Source of the DNA: Aliivibrio fischeri
Lineage (GTDB): Bacteria; Pseudomonadota; Gammaproteobacteria; Enterobacterales; Vibrionaceae
Direction of reading: 5' to 3'
DNA: 64,000 nt
Assembly (NCBI RefSeq): GCF_009727955.1
Contig: NZ_WOBR01000008.1
Location: 124,001 to 188,000 of the forward strand
A program made the position numbers and the translations under genes. The first letter of the stretch is position 1; every line of letters starts with the position of its first letter. Shown here one piece after another: positions 56,051 to 64,000 of this stretch. The notes under the pieces were generated by a model. It was not told the DNA's origin, made no database searches, and worked only from the letters and a program-made list of their open reading frames with translations.

Positions 56051-56953
56051 TCAGTCTATGCCACCGATGCGATTGAAACGAACACCAGTAGGAATAAAGG
56101 AAGGCAGCATGCTATCGCTACCACGGTCAAATTCAAAGCTGATCCAGATCCCGACCGCTTTGCCAACCAAGTTCGCTTCAGGAACAAATCCCCAATAACG
56201 ACTGTCAGCACTGTTGTCACGATTGTCGCCCATCACAAAGTAGTTACCTTCTGGTACTACCCATTCGTTGTAACCTGGTCGAGGTTGATACATCGACACA
56301 CGATCTGAACGCATAGGGTTAACCAAAATATCATGCGTTGTATCTTTCGCTAATTGCTCAGTATATTGAACTAAATTAGTGCGATCTTGCATGAATTCAC
56401 TGTCTTTCATATTCGTTAATGGAATGATGTTACATTGGCTTTCGCCTTTTGGTTTCACACACAATTGCTTAGATGAGCTATAGATAACGGTATCACCAGG
56501 TTCACCAACTACACGTTTAATATAGTCGATATTTGGCTGTGGTGGATATTTAAATACCACAATATCACCACGTTCTGGTTTACCAGTTTCTACAAGTTGT
56601 GAACGCCAAACAGGGTCTTTAATTCCATAAGAGAATTTTTCAACCAAGATAAAATCACCAACCAATAACGTCGGCATCATCGAACCGGATGGGATCTGGA
56701 ACGGCTCATAAATAAATGAGCGCAACACTAAAACAATACCAATTACAGGAAAAATAGAGACTGACTGCTCAATCCACGCTGGTTGTGGGGCTACTTTTTC
56801 AAGTGTTGCCTCATCAACTTGTCCATTCGCTTGTTCACGTGCTGCTGCAATTTTTTGCTTACGCTTTGGTGCCCATACGAATTTATCAATTGCCCAAATA
56901 ACACCAGTAAACAGGGTTACTAGAACCAATATCAGTGAAAAAGTGTTAGCCAT
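56051..56953 (-). CDS. lepB: signal peptidase I LepB
   Basis: A 300-residue membrane protease that removes signal peptides. I use the ATG at 56953 (MANTFSLILVLVTLF), with AAGGGA upstream; the longer frame (to 57004) would start inside a hairpin loop. Two N-terminal helices precede the catalytic Ser in IPSGSMMPTLLVGDF and the general-base Lys in DYIKRVVGEPGD; the GDNRDNSADSRYWG box E is intact. Confidence 0.95.
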   Translation of the reverse strand: MANTFSLILVLVTLFTGVIWAIDKFVWAPKRKQKIAAAREQANGQVDEATLEKVAPQPAWIEQSVSIFPVIGIVLVLRSFIYEPFQIPSGSMMPTLLVGDFILVEKFSYGIKDPVWRSQLVETGKPERGDIVVFKYPPQPNIDYIKRVVGEPGDTVIYSSSKQLCVKPKGESQCNIIPLTNMKDSEFMQDRTNLVQYTEQLAKDTTHDILVNPMRSDRVSMYQPRPGYNEWVVPEGNYFVMGDNRDNSADSRYWGFVPEANLVGKAVGIWISFEFDRGSDSMLPSFIPTGVRFNRIGGID

Positions 56954-56986
56954 TACATTCCCTTCGGTTGTTAAGTGTTGCATAAC

Positions 56987-57021
56987 AAAGAAAGCGAAGA
57001 CCATGGATCATCGCTTTCTTT
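56987..57021 (-). repeat. hairpin in the lepA-lepB gap
   Basis: AAAGAAAGCGA (56987-56997) and TCGCTTTCTTT (57011-57021) are an 11-bp perfect inverted repeat with a 13-nt loop. It lies between the lepA stop and the chosen lepB start. It ends in a short T-rich stretch on the minus strand (TTTCTTTG), so weak attenuation is possible. Confidence 0.55.
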
Positions 57022-57075
57022 GAGTTGTAATAAAGCTTAAATTTACAGAACTCTGAGGATTCAGAAATCAGAAAA

Positions 57076-58869
57076 TTAATCTTTACCTACATGAAGAATC
57101 GCAAGGAAAGCTTCTTGTGGTAATTCAACATTACCAATCTGCTTCATACGTTTCTTACCTTCTTTCTGCTTCTTCAACAGTTTTTTCTTACGGCTAATAT
57201 CACCACCGTAACATTTTGCAATTACGTTTTTACGTAGTTGCTTAACTGTTGAACGCGCAATAATGTGAGCACCAATTGCTGCTTGAATCGCGATATCAAA
57301 CATTTGACGAGGGATGAATTCTTTCATCTTTTCAACCAACAGACGGCCGCGACCTTGTGCATTATCATGGTGAGTAATGATAGCTAATGCATCTACTCGA
57401 TCACCATTGATTAATACGTCTACACGAACCATGTTTGATGCTTCATAACGTTGGAAGTTGTAATCCAGTGATGCATAACCACGAGATGTCGATTTCAAAC
57501 GGTCAAAGAAGTCCAAAACAACTTCAGACATTGGAATATCGTAAGTCAGTGCAACTTGGTTACCGTGATAAACCATATCAACTTGTACACCACGTTTTTC
57601 AACACATAGGCTAATTACGTTACCTAAATAATCTGCTGGTACTAAGATGTTACAACGAGCAATTGGTTCACGAATTTCATCTAAATCGTTAACTGCTGGC
57701 AGTTTTGATGGGCTATCTACGTACAGTAAATCACCGTTATTTAGTACCACTTCATAAACTACGGTTGGTGCTGTAGTGATGAGGTCAAGATCGTATTCAC
57801 GCTCAAGACGCTCTTGAATGATTTCCATGTGAAGCATACCAAGGAAGCCACAACGGAAACCAAAACCAAGTGCCGCTGAACTTTCTGGCTCATAGAAAAG
57901 TGATGCATCGTTTAGGCTTAATTTACCAAGCGCATCACGGAAGTTTTCATAATCATCAGAAGATACAGGGAACAGACCTGCATATACTTGTGGTTTTACT
58001 TTTTGGAAACCAGGTAAACGCTCTTCACACCCGCCTTTAGCGTGTGTCAATGTATCACCTACTGGAGCACCAAGAATATCTTTGATACCACAAACAACCC
58101 AACCTACTTCGCCAGTATTCAATACATCAGTATCGATTTGTTTTGGAGTGAAGATACCAATACGGTCGATACCCCAAACTTGGCCAGTACTCATTACTTT
58201 GATCTTGTCATTTTTCTTCAGTGAACCATTTTTGATTCGAACTAGAGAAACAACACCTAAGTAGTTATCAAACCATGAGTCGATAATAAGTGCTTGTGTT
58301 GGTGCGTCAGGGTCACCTTCTGGTGCAGGAATTGATTTAACGATAGTTTCAAGAACTTCATCAACACCTAAACCTGTTTTTGCTGAACAGCGCGTTGCGT
58401 CTGTTGCATCAATACCAACGATCTCTTCGATTTCTTCAGCTACACGATCTGGATCTGCCGCAGGTAAGTCAATCTTGTTTAAGATTGGCACTACTTCTAA
58501 GTCCATTTCGATAGCTGTGTAACAGTTTGCTAGAGTCTGTGCTTCTACACCTTGACCCGCATCGACAACCAATAGCGCACCTTCACAGGCAGCAAGTGAA
58601 CGCGATACTTCGTAAGAGAAGTCAACGTGTCCAGGTGTGTCGATAAAGTTTAGTTGATAAGTCTCACCATCTTTAGCCGTGTAGTCGAGCGTCACACTCT
58701 GGGCTTTGATGGTGATACCACGTTCACGTTCTAGATCCATTGAATCAAGAACTTGCGCTGCCATTTCACGGTCTGACAGGCCACCACAAACTTGGATTAG
58801 GCGGTCAGATAGTGTCGATTTACCGTGATCGATATGGGCAATAATAGAAAAATTACGAATGTGCTTCAT
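57076..58869 (-). CDS. lepA: elongation factor 4 (LepA)
   Basis: A 597-residue translational GTPase acting in ribosome assembly and translation fidelity under stress. G1 is [10 protein letters not shown]3 DTPGHVDF, G4 NKIDLP. EF-G-like domains II, III and V and the LepA-specific C-terminal domain ([20 protein letters not shown]) follow. Length matches E. coli (599). lepA-lepB pairing is conserved. Confidence 0.97.
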   Translation of the reverse strand: MKHIRNFSIIAHIDHGKSTLSDRLIQVCGGLSDREMAAQVLDSMDLERERGITIKAQSVTLDYTAKDGETYQLNFIDTPGHVDFSYEVSRSLAACEGALLVVDAGQGVEAQTLANCYTAIEMDLEVVPILNKIDLPAADPDRVAEEIEEIVGIDATDATRCSAKTGLGVDEVLETIVKSIPAPEGDPDAPTQALIIDSWFDNYLGVVSLVRIKNGSLKKNDKIKVMSTGQVWGIDRIGIFTPKQIDTDVLNTGEVGWVVCGIKDILGAPVGDTLTHAKGGCEERLPGFQKVKPQVYAGLFPVSSDDYENFRDALGKLSLNDASLFYEPESSAALGFGFRCGFLGMLHMEIIQERLEREYDLDLITTAPTVVYEVVLNNGDLLYVDSPSKLPAVNDLDEIREPIARCNILVPADYLGNVISLCVEKRGVQVDMVYHGNQVALTYDIPMSEVVLDFFDRLKSTSRGYASLDYNFQRYEASNMVRVDVLINGDRVDALAIITHHDNAQGRGRLLVEKMKEFIPRQMFDIAIQAAIGAHIIARSTVKQLRKNVIAKCYGGDISRKKKLLKKQKEGKKRMKQIGNVELPQEAFLAILHVGKD

Positions 58870-58958
58870 GAATGATGTGACAAACTCAATTAGTTAATAG
58901 GATTGGATCGTGAGATCAAGTTGTGGGATTCTACCCAATTTCTGAGCAAGTCGCTATC

Positions 58959-59444
58959 TTATCGTGCAGCATTTCCCAAGTTTGTGTCGGAAACGGGCTC
59001 TCCTAGCACTCTGAGTAAGCTAACTTGTTGCTCTGTTTTTTGCTCAATATGATGAGAAAGTCTTTTTGCTAATTGGTAACCACCAAGCGCGAATAAAGCC
59101 GATACAACAATTGTTGTTAACTCTCCAAGCCCAATCATTGGACTTAAAAACCATTCAGACAATAACGCACCAAGCAATAAAAACAGAAGTGGTGTTAAAT
59201 AAACAATAGCAGCAGACTGCAATAAATTCTTTTCAGGTAGACCAATTTCAACCAATTGGCCTACTGATAATTTTTTCTCTGTATGAAAAGCCCAGTGATG
59301 GACTTTTCCTGGTAGTGCTTTAGAAACAATCCCTGTTCCACAAGAGTCTTTTGATGAGCAATGGTTACAACTTGTTTTTTGTTGGCATCCCACTACTACA
59401 ATGTCTTCTTGTACTTCAAGAACGGTAGCTAATGCAGTCATCAT
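58959..59444 (-). CDS. rseC: RseC, sigma-E/SoxR accessory membrane protein
   Basis: A 161-residue inner-membrane protein. A cysteine-rich N-terminal region (CQQKTSCNHCSSKDSCG) is followed by two membrane helices (about 76-97 and 105-127). RseC contributes to SoxR reduction and sigma-E control in enterobacteria. It follows rseB by 5 nt, the standard order. Confidence 0.93.
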   Translation of the reverse strand: MMTALATVLEVQEDIVVVGCQQKTSCNHCSSKDSCGTGIVSKALPGKVHHWAFHTEKKLSVGQLVEIGLPEKNLLQSAAIVYLTPLLFLLLGALLSEWFLSPMIGLGELTTIVVSALFALGGYQLAKRLSHHIEQKTEQQVSLLRVLGEPVSDTNLGNAAR

Positions 59445-59449
59445 TTTGA

Positions 59450-60427
59450 TTACTTATCCTCAATAATTGGTTTTGATTCACTAAAAACCACTGATTCAGC
59501 AATACGTTTAGCTGTTAATGCTGGAATATCACCAACAACACTGATTTCATAATCGCCTTTAATATAACTATGTAATGAACGGCGACCTTGACGGACAAGT
59601 TGTTCTTTATGACTGAGTTTATCGGCTTCTGATATATAAACTGAAAAATTAAATAGACCATCAGAATACATCTGACTTTCCACCGCTCTTTGGTTCATAG
59701 CTAAACGATAACGATTGAAGTGAATATTTTTAAATCCACTCGGTATCCATGTCACTTCCCACGTAGCTTTATCACTTGTCGAACTCGGAATAGAAAGTAC
59801 CTTAGGTAACTCAGCATCACCTAATCGTTGTGTCATATACGTCGCAATTTGGTCATTTACGGTATAAGAAATAACACGATACTGTTCAATAATGTCACCT
59901 TCTCGACTAACTAAGTCAGTACGCATAGGGAGATGACTACGTTCATCAATCCAAACAATATAAGAGTATCTATTACCGTCTTTTGAAACAATTCGTACCA
60001 CTTGAGATGCCGTACCCGCTTCTCTTGCTCGACCTACCGATACAAAATCATAATATTGTTTTAATTTCGCAATATCTTTATGCAAAAGAGGAATAATAGG
60101 CGCAACAATCGCCTCTGATTTAATCGTAAACGGCTTACTGCCTTGCTCTAAGTAACTGATCTCATTATTTCTACGTATAACCTCACGCATTGAACCACTG
60201 AGATAAACCAAGTGAGACAATGTCATATTCTCTGAATGCGAGTGACGATACATAAAAGGTTCTATGCTACTTTTCTTAACTAAAATATAAGAAAGCTCAT
60301 AATTTAAATTATGGCTAGCCTCTCCCATCAGATGCAACAAAGCCTCAGCAGAAGGTTTTTCTTCAGCTGAGGCCATTATTGGAAAGAAGCTGACCAATGC
60401 AATAAAGCTGATCAGGATACGTTTCAT
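59450..60427 (-). CDS. rseB: RseB, periplasmic regulator of sigma-E
   Basis: A 325-residue exported protein (MucB/RseB family) that binds RseA and senses lipopolysaccharide or envelope lipoprotein signals. A signal peptide ends at MASA (about residue 21). Lipoprotein-like sheet and C-terminal domain (residues about 215-315, with VESQMYSDGLFNFSVYI) are present. It starts directly at the rseA stop. Confidence 0.95.
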   Translation of the reverse strand: MKRILISFIALVSFFPIMASAEEKPSAEALLHLMGEASHNLNYELSYILVKKSSIEPFMYRHSHSENMTLSHLVYLSGSMREVIRRNNEISYLEQGSKPFTIKSEAIVAPIIPLLHKDIAKLKQYYDFVSVGRAREAGTASQVVRIVSKDGNRYSYIVWIDERSHLPMRTDLVSREGDIIEQYRVISYTVNDQIATYMTQRLGDAELPKVLSIPSSTSDKATWEVTWIPSGFKNIHFNRYRLAMNQRAVESQMYSDGLFNFSVYISEADKLSHKEQLVRQGRRSLHSYIKGDYEISVVGDIPALTAKRIAESVVFSESKPIIEDK

Positions 60428-61054
60428 CTATTCTGCCAATGTTGAATTTTGTTCTAATAGCTCTCTATCAATCGAACCATCGTGAGCATTCAAACGAAGT
60501 TGTAATTCATAATCTTGTAGCATCGCATTAATACGTTTACGTTGCTCCATTACATCCGCTTCATTTGACGTTTTATTCACTAATGAATCACGCGTTAGAC
60601 TCACAGGTTCAGCACTGCCACTAAATGGAATGGTATCAAGTACTTGAATATCCCCACTTGCAGGAATTGCGCTTGGTTCTGAACCGTTATATTGTTGAAC
60701 ACCAACAATAACAACCAACGAGAAGCAAGCTGCCATAGCTACTTGGCCAAATTGAGTTAACCAACTAGGTAATGTCTTCTTTGCTTCACTTGGTGTAGGT
60801 TGCGACGGCATAAACTCCGTCACCGTATCATTCATAGAATGAGCGGGTTCATCCTCAAGAGCGAGAGCAACGTTGGCAGCAATATTCCATTCTTTGCTGT
60901 CAGGCGCATCGCCTCTCATAATATCACCAATTAAATGGTAATTTTTCCAAGTCTCTGCATTTTCACTGTTTGATAAGGATTCAATGAACGCATTGTCCAT
61001 TTCTTCATTATCTATAAACGCAGATATTTGTTCTTTATCAGTCATTGTCTTCAC
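60428..61054 (-). CDS. rseA: RseA, anti-sigma-E factor
   Basis: A 208-residue membrane-spanning anti-sigma factor. The N-terminal cytoplasmic domain (MTDKEQISAFIDNEEMDNAF, about 1-80) binds sigma-E; one helix lies at about residues 105-125 (VAMAACFSLVVIVGV); the periplasmic part is cut by DegS and RseP under envelope stress. It follows rpoE by 20 nt. Confidence 0.95.
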   Translation of the reverse strand: MKTMTDKEQISAFIDNEEMDNAFIESLSNSENAETWKNYHLIGDIMRGDAPDSKEWNIAANVALALEDEPAHSMNDTVTEFMPSQPTPSEAKKTLPSWLTQFGQVAMAACFSLVVIVGVQQYNGSEPSAIPASGDIQVLDTIPFSGSAEPVSLTRDSLVNKTSNEADVMEQRKRINAMLQDYELQLRLNAHDGSIDRELLEQNSTLAE

Positions 61055-61074
61055 CGTTTGACCGTTGGAAATAA

Positions 61075-61653
61075 TTAACGCTGCATTAGCGGTTGGATTT
61101 TTTTCTCAACAACTTCACGAGCTCGGAAAATACGAGAACGAACCGTACCAACCGGACACTCCATTACAGCAGCAATTTCTTCATAACTTAAGCCCTCTAG
61201 CTCGCGTAATGTAATTGCTGTTTTTAAATCTTCTGGCAATCCATCAATTGTTGAAAAGACGATTTCTCTTAACTCTTCTGACAACGATAAATTCTCTGGG
61301 TTCGTGATTTCCTTTAATGCACTTGCCCCTTCATAATATTCCGCTTCTTCTGCATCAACATCGGATGCTGGCGGTCTGCGTCCTTGAGCAACAAGGTAAT
61401 TCTTAGCTGTATTGACTGCTATGCGATACAACCAAGTGTAAAATGCACTGTCCCCACGAAAGGTTGGTAACGCACGATACGCTTTAATAAACGCTTCCTG
61501 GGCTACATCAGGCACATCACCACTGTTCTTTACGTAACGAGCAACAAGGTTACATACTTTGTTTTGATATTTTACAACAAGATGATTAAATGCTTGTTTA
61601 TCGCCACGTTGAACACGCTCAATTAAAACTTGATCTGTTAACTGCTCACTCAT
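61075..61653 (-). CDS. rpoE: envelope-stress sigma factor RpoE
   Basis: A 192-residue ECF sigma factor. Starting at 61653 it reads MSEQLTDQVLIERVQRGD, colinear with E. coli RpoE (191); the frame extends six codons further to an ATG at 61671 with AGAAG upstream, which is the alternative start. Region 2 (DVAQEAFIKAYRALPTFRGD, FYTWLYRIAVNTAKNYL) and region 4 (LSYEEIAAVMECPVGTVRSR) are intact. Head of the rpoE-rseABC operon. Confidence 0.95.
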   Translation of the reverse strand: MSEQLTDQVLIERVQRGDKQAFNHLVVKYQNKVCNLVARYVKNSGDVPDVAQEAFIKAYRALPTFRGDSAFYTWLYRIAVNTAKNYLVAQGRRPPASDVDAEEAEYYEGASALKEITNPENLSLSEELREIVFSTIDGLPEDLKTAITLRELEGLSYEEIAAVMECPVGTVRSRIFRAREVVEKKIQPLMQR

Positions 61654-61965
61654 TGGAGCGGGTACTCCCATGTTATTCTTCTTAGATGCGCATTAAGTCT
61701 ACATAACGCAATAGCTTATAATGAACCAGCTATACCACGATTAACTTGAGCACTATGTATGAGTTTCTAATTCTTAGAAAGTTCCTTTATTATTACATTT
61801 TTTTATCAATTTAATATATCTATATCAATCCATGAGGCTTTAAAATCCTTTTTGCTGATATTTACGAACTTTTATTCTTGATATTTAAGATTCCATTCCA
61901 AAATGTGACGCAACCGGATAGATTCTGGTAAAATGATCGGATTATCACAGGAAAATGATGAATAT
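61654..61965. other. rpoE-nadB divergent promoter region
   Basis: About 310 nt with no gene. Minus strand: a sigma-E-like promoter at 61758-61785. Plus strand: an extended -10-like TGGTAAAAT (61927-61935) that would serve nadB and overlaps the in-frame ATG at 61933, arguing for the later nadB start. Confidence 0.55.
61758..61785 (-). promoter_or_regulatory. sigma-E promoter of rpoE
   Basis: On the minus strand GGAACTT (61779-61785) and TCATA (61758-61762) with a 16-nt spacer resemble the sigma-E consensus (GAACTT-N16-TCTGA/TCAAA). The -35 match is perfect and the -10 is partial. Positive autoregulation of rpoE is well known. Confidence 0.7.
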
Positions 61966-63585
61966 ATGAACATAACCAATGAACACAGTTGTGACGTTTT
62001 AGTCATAGGCAGTGGTGCTGCTGGTCTTTCTCTTGCCCTTAGAGTCGCACCACATGGAAAGGTGATCGTCTTAAGTAAAGGCCCTCGAAATGAAGGCTCA
62101 ACCTATTACGCTCAAGGCGGCATTGCTGCTGTATTTGATGAAAGTGATACCGTTGAATCACATGTTGAAGATACCCTTGTAGCAGGCGCACACATATGTG
62201 ACCGAGATGTCGTTACATTTATAGCAGAAAACGCAAAACATTGCGTTCAATGGTTAATTGATGGCGGCGTTCCTTTTGATCACGATGATGAAAAAGAAAC
62301 CGATATCTCCGATCCTAAATTCCATTTAACTCGTGAAGGTGGGCATAGCCACCGTCGTATTTTGCATGCTGCAGATGCGACAGGTAAAGCAATGCAGAAT
62401 TCACTGCAAGAAAATGTGCTTAACCATCCAAACATTACTATTTTTGAACGCCACAATGCGTTGGATTTAATCACTGAAGATAAAATTGGTGGTGATGCGG
62501 ATAAAGTGGTTGGTGCTTATATTTGGAACCGTGATGCAGAACACGTTGAAACCGTTCGTGCCAAATTCGTTATTTTAGCCACTGGCGGTGCATCTAAAGT
62601 ATACCAATATACATCAAACCCAGATGTATCTTCAGGTGACGGTATTGCAATGGCATGGCGTGCTGGTTGTCGAGTTGCTAACTTAGAATTTAACCAATTC
62701 CACCCAACTTGTCTTTTCCACCCTGATGCACGAAACTTCTTAATGACAGAAGCATTACGTGGTGAAGGTGCTTATTTACGCCGTCCAGATGGTACTCGTT
62801 TTATGCCAGATTTCGACGAGCGTGGTGAACTTGCTCCACGTGATGTTGTAGCTCGAGCTATCGATTATGAAATGAAGCGTTTAGGGGCAGACTGCATGTA
62901 TTTAGACATCAGTCATAAGCCTGAAGACTTCATTCACCATCATTTCCCTACCATTAATGAAAAACTGCTTTCATTTGGTATTGATATGACAAAAGAGCCA
63001 ATCCCTATTGTGCCTGCTGCTCACTATACTTGTGGTGGTGTAATGGTTGATAAACAAGGCCAAACCGATATTGATGGTTTATTTGCCATTGGCGAAGTAA
63101 GTTACACCGGCCTTCATGGTGCAAACCGTTTAGCATCAAACTCATTATTAGAGTGTGTTGTATATGCTTGGTCAGCGGCTGAATATATTATTAAAGATAT
63201 GGATAAACGCGAACTACCACCAACATTACCAGCATGGGATGAAAGCCAAGTTGAATGCTCTGATGAAGAAGTGGTTATTCAGCATAACTGGCACGAATTG
63301 CGTCTATTCATGTGGGACTACATGGGTATCGTTCGTACTGATAAACGTTTAGAGCGTGCACTGCGTCGTATTCAGTTACTAAAACAAGAAACTCATGATT
63401 ATTATAGTAATTTCAGAGTTTCTAATAACTTAATTGAACTACGAAATCTATTAGATGTATCAGAATTGATGGTACGTTGTGCAATGAAACGTAAAGAAAG
63501 TTGTGGTTTACACTATACACTTGACTACCCAGAAGCATTGGAAGAGTCCGGTCCTACTATTTTAGTGCCAACCAACTTTAAGTAA
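61966..63585 (+). CDS. nadB: L-aspartate oxidase
   Basis: A 539-residue FAD enzyme that converts aspartate to iminoaspartate, the first step of de novo NAD synthesis. The start at 61966 ([20 protein letters not shown]) mirrors E. coli NadB; the frame opens at 61933. The FAD motif [12 protein letters not shown], the GGIAAV segment, the flavin-proximal [12 protein letters not shown] and [13 protein letters not shown] are intact. Divergent from rpoE, as in many gammaproteobacteria. Confidence 0.95.
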   Translation: MNITNEHSCDVLVIGSGAAGLSLALRVAPHGKVIVLSKGPRNEGSTYYAQGGIAAVFDESDTVESHVEDTLVAGAHICDRDVVTFIAENAKHCVQWLIDGGVPFDHDDEKETDISDPKFHLTREGGHSHRRILHAADATGKAMQNSLQENVLNHPNITIFERHNALDLITEDKIGGDADKVVGAYIWNRDAEHVETVRAKFVILATGGASKVYQYTSNPDVSSGDGIAMAWRAGCRVANLEFNQFHPTCLFHPDARNFLMTEALRGEGAYLRRPDGTRFMPDFDERGELAPRDVVARAIDYEMKRLGADCMYLDISHKPEDFIHHHFPTINEKLLSFGIDMTKEPIPIVPAAHYTCGGVMVDKQGQTDIDGLFAIGEVSYTGLHGANRLASNSLLECVVYAWSAAEYIIKDMDKRELPPTLPAWDESQVECSDEEVVIQHNWHELRLFMWDYMGIVRTDKRLERALRRIQLLKQETHDYYSNFRVSNNLIELRNLLDVSELMVRCAMKRKESCGLHYTLDYPEALEESGPTILVPTNFK

Positions 63586-63620
63586 GCGCTAACCAGGTTT
63601 ATTTAATAACGACAACATGA

Positions 63621-64000
63621 CTACTTTAAGAGCACCATTAATTGATGGTGCTTTTTTTTATCTATCGCATCTGAAAATAAATAAAAGTACTGCTTTGCAT
63701 AAGCATTTTCAGCATAAATAATGCTTAATGAGCGACTATTCCACAGTACCCGTTTCACAAGCCAATCACGATGATCATCGGTTTCTTTCTTTGAAAAAGT
63801 ATAGCTACCTTGCAACTCTAATAGTTGATGGTAAGTAGCGTTCACTTGTTTATAAATGAAGTAAAAAAACAGGGGAAGGATTGGAAATGGGATTATCCCC
63901 ATCAATAATATCGCCCATCCAAAGCAGAAATAACTACCATTTAGGAAAAGATAGGCGATATAAGAGAAGTTCAGCGTTATTTTAACGTAACTTGCTGAGG
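63621..64000 (-). CDS. ygfX: YgfX-like inner membrane protein, 5' end outside the window
   Basis: The minus-strand frame is open from the TAG at 63621 to the window edge, about 125 residues, so the gene begins beyond 64000. Two hydrophobic segments (roughly LNFSYIAYLFLNGSYFCF and the ILPLFFYFIY stretch) precede a cytoplasmic domain with the end YLFSDAIDKKKHHQLMVLLK, which lines up with the E. coli YgfX ending LWLAADSMDEAEWRDLRRILL. YgfX pairs with SdhE (ygfY) next to nadB in gammaproteobacteria, and that context supports the call; a sdhE gene should lie just outside. Confidence 0.75.
   Translation of the reverse strand, partial: SASYVKITLNFSYIAYLFLNGSYFCFGWAILLMGIIPFPILPLFFYFIYKQVNATYHQLLELQGSYTFSKKETDDHRDWLVKRVLWNSRSLSIIYAENAYAKQYFYLFSDAIDKKKHHQLMVLLK
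63631..63659. terminator. nadB terminator
   Basis: AGCACCAT-TAATTG-ATGGTGCT followed by seven T residues. It overlaps the 3' end of the converging ygfX-like gene. Confidence 0.9.

Noticed and set aside
61933-61965. NadB start at 61933
   Set aside because: The ATG overlaps an extended -10-like sequence and adds 11 residues not seen in E. coli NadB.

Overview
The window is a contiguous piece of a low-GC gammaproteobacterial chromosome. It looks like a Vibrionaceae chromosome, most probably Aliivibrio (fischeri/logei group). The grounds are the AT-rich codon use, the order nlpD-rpoS, ispD-ispF-truD-surE-pcm, relA-rlmD-barA and rpoE-rseABC-lepA-lepB-rnc-era-recO-pdxJ-acpS, and a lone flagellin gene between mazG and relA, which is where flaF sits in A. 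fischeri. Species assignment is inference. I see no insertion sequence, prophage, tRNA, rRNA or CRISPR array.

Layout. 1-2115: 3' end of tmRNA, then a chemoreceptor with a sigma-28-like promoter. 2116-12753: a maltodextrin-type uptake and breakdown operon (binding protein, two permeases, ATPase, an unknown one-TM protein, a debranching enzyme, a GH13 glucosidase), followed by a LysR regulator. 12760-15910: a minimal MgtE-type Mg2+ transporter (minus strand), preceded by a newly noticed 18-codon leader peptide and two mutually exclusive hairpins, then a secreted lipase and an unknown partner. 15931-26017: tri-heme peroxidase, pyridoxal kinase pdxY, the acid-stress lysine decarboxylase system cadBA with its ToxR-like activator cadC, and an alanine/glycine:Na+ symporter inserted between them. 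26493-29226: a sulfur-handling locus (split YeeE/YedE transporter divergent from a CoA-disulfide reductase-rhodanese). 29349-34226: metA with MetJ boxes, a Dcu C4-dicarboxylate carrier with an FNR-like site, nupC with a complex leader, and a small membrane protein. 34262-49425: core housekeeping genes on the minus strand (rpoS, nlpD, pcm, surE, truD, ispF, ispD, ftsB, eno, pyrG, mazG, flagellin, relA, rlmD). 49589-52384: hybrid kinase barA/varS (plus). 52442-61653: the acpS-to-rpoE block on the minus strand. 61966-63585: nadB (plus). The window ends inside ygfX (minus).

How the parts work together. The maltodextrin genes form a complete import-and-hydrolysis route: periplasmic capture, ATP-driven import, removal of alpha-1,6 branches and hydrolysis of alpha-1,4 links. 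cadC senses acid and lysine, cadB exchanges cadaverine for lysine, cadA decarboxylates lysine using PLP, and pdxY next door makes PLP. rpoE is held by rseA, with rseB as periplasmic sensor and rseC as accessory, and a sigma-E-like promoter precedes rpoE. The rlmD, relA and barA genes and the stationary-phase factor rpoS make this region rich in global stress control.

The most original observation is the mgtE-like locus. A Mg2+ transporter that lacks the usual protein sensor domains is preceded by a leader peptide with Glu-Pro-Pro, and by two competing stem-loops, one of which buries the Shine-Dalgarno sequence. A second candidate is the nupC leader: a folded RNA next to the promoter followed by a 37-codon serine-rich upstream ORF ending 8 nt before nupC. 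All functional statements rest on motif reading; no database search was possible.
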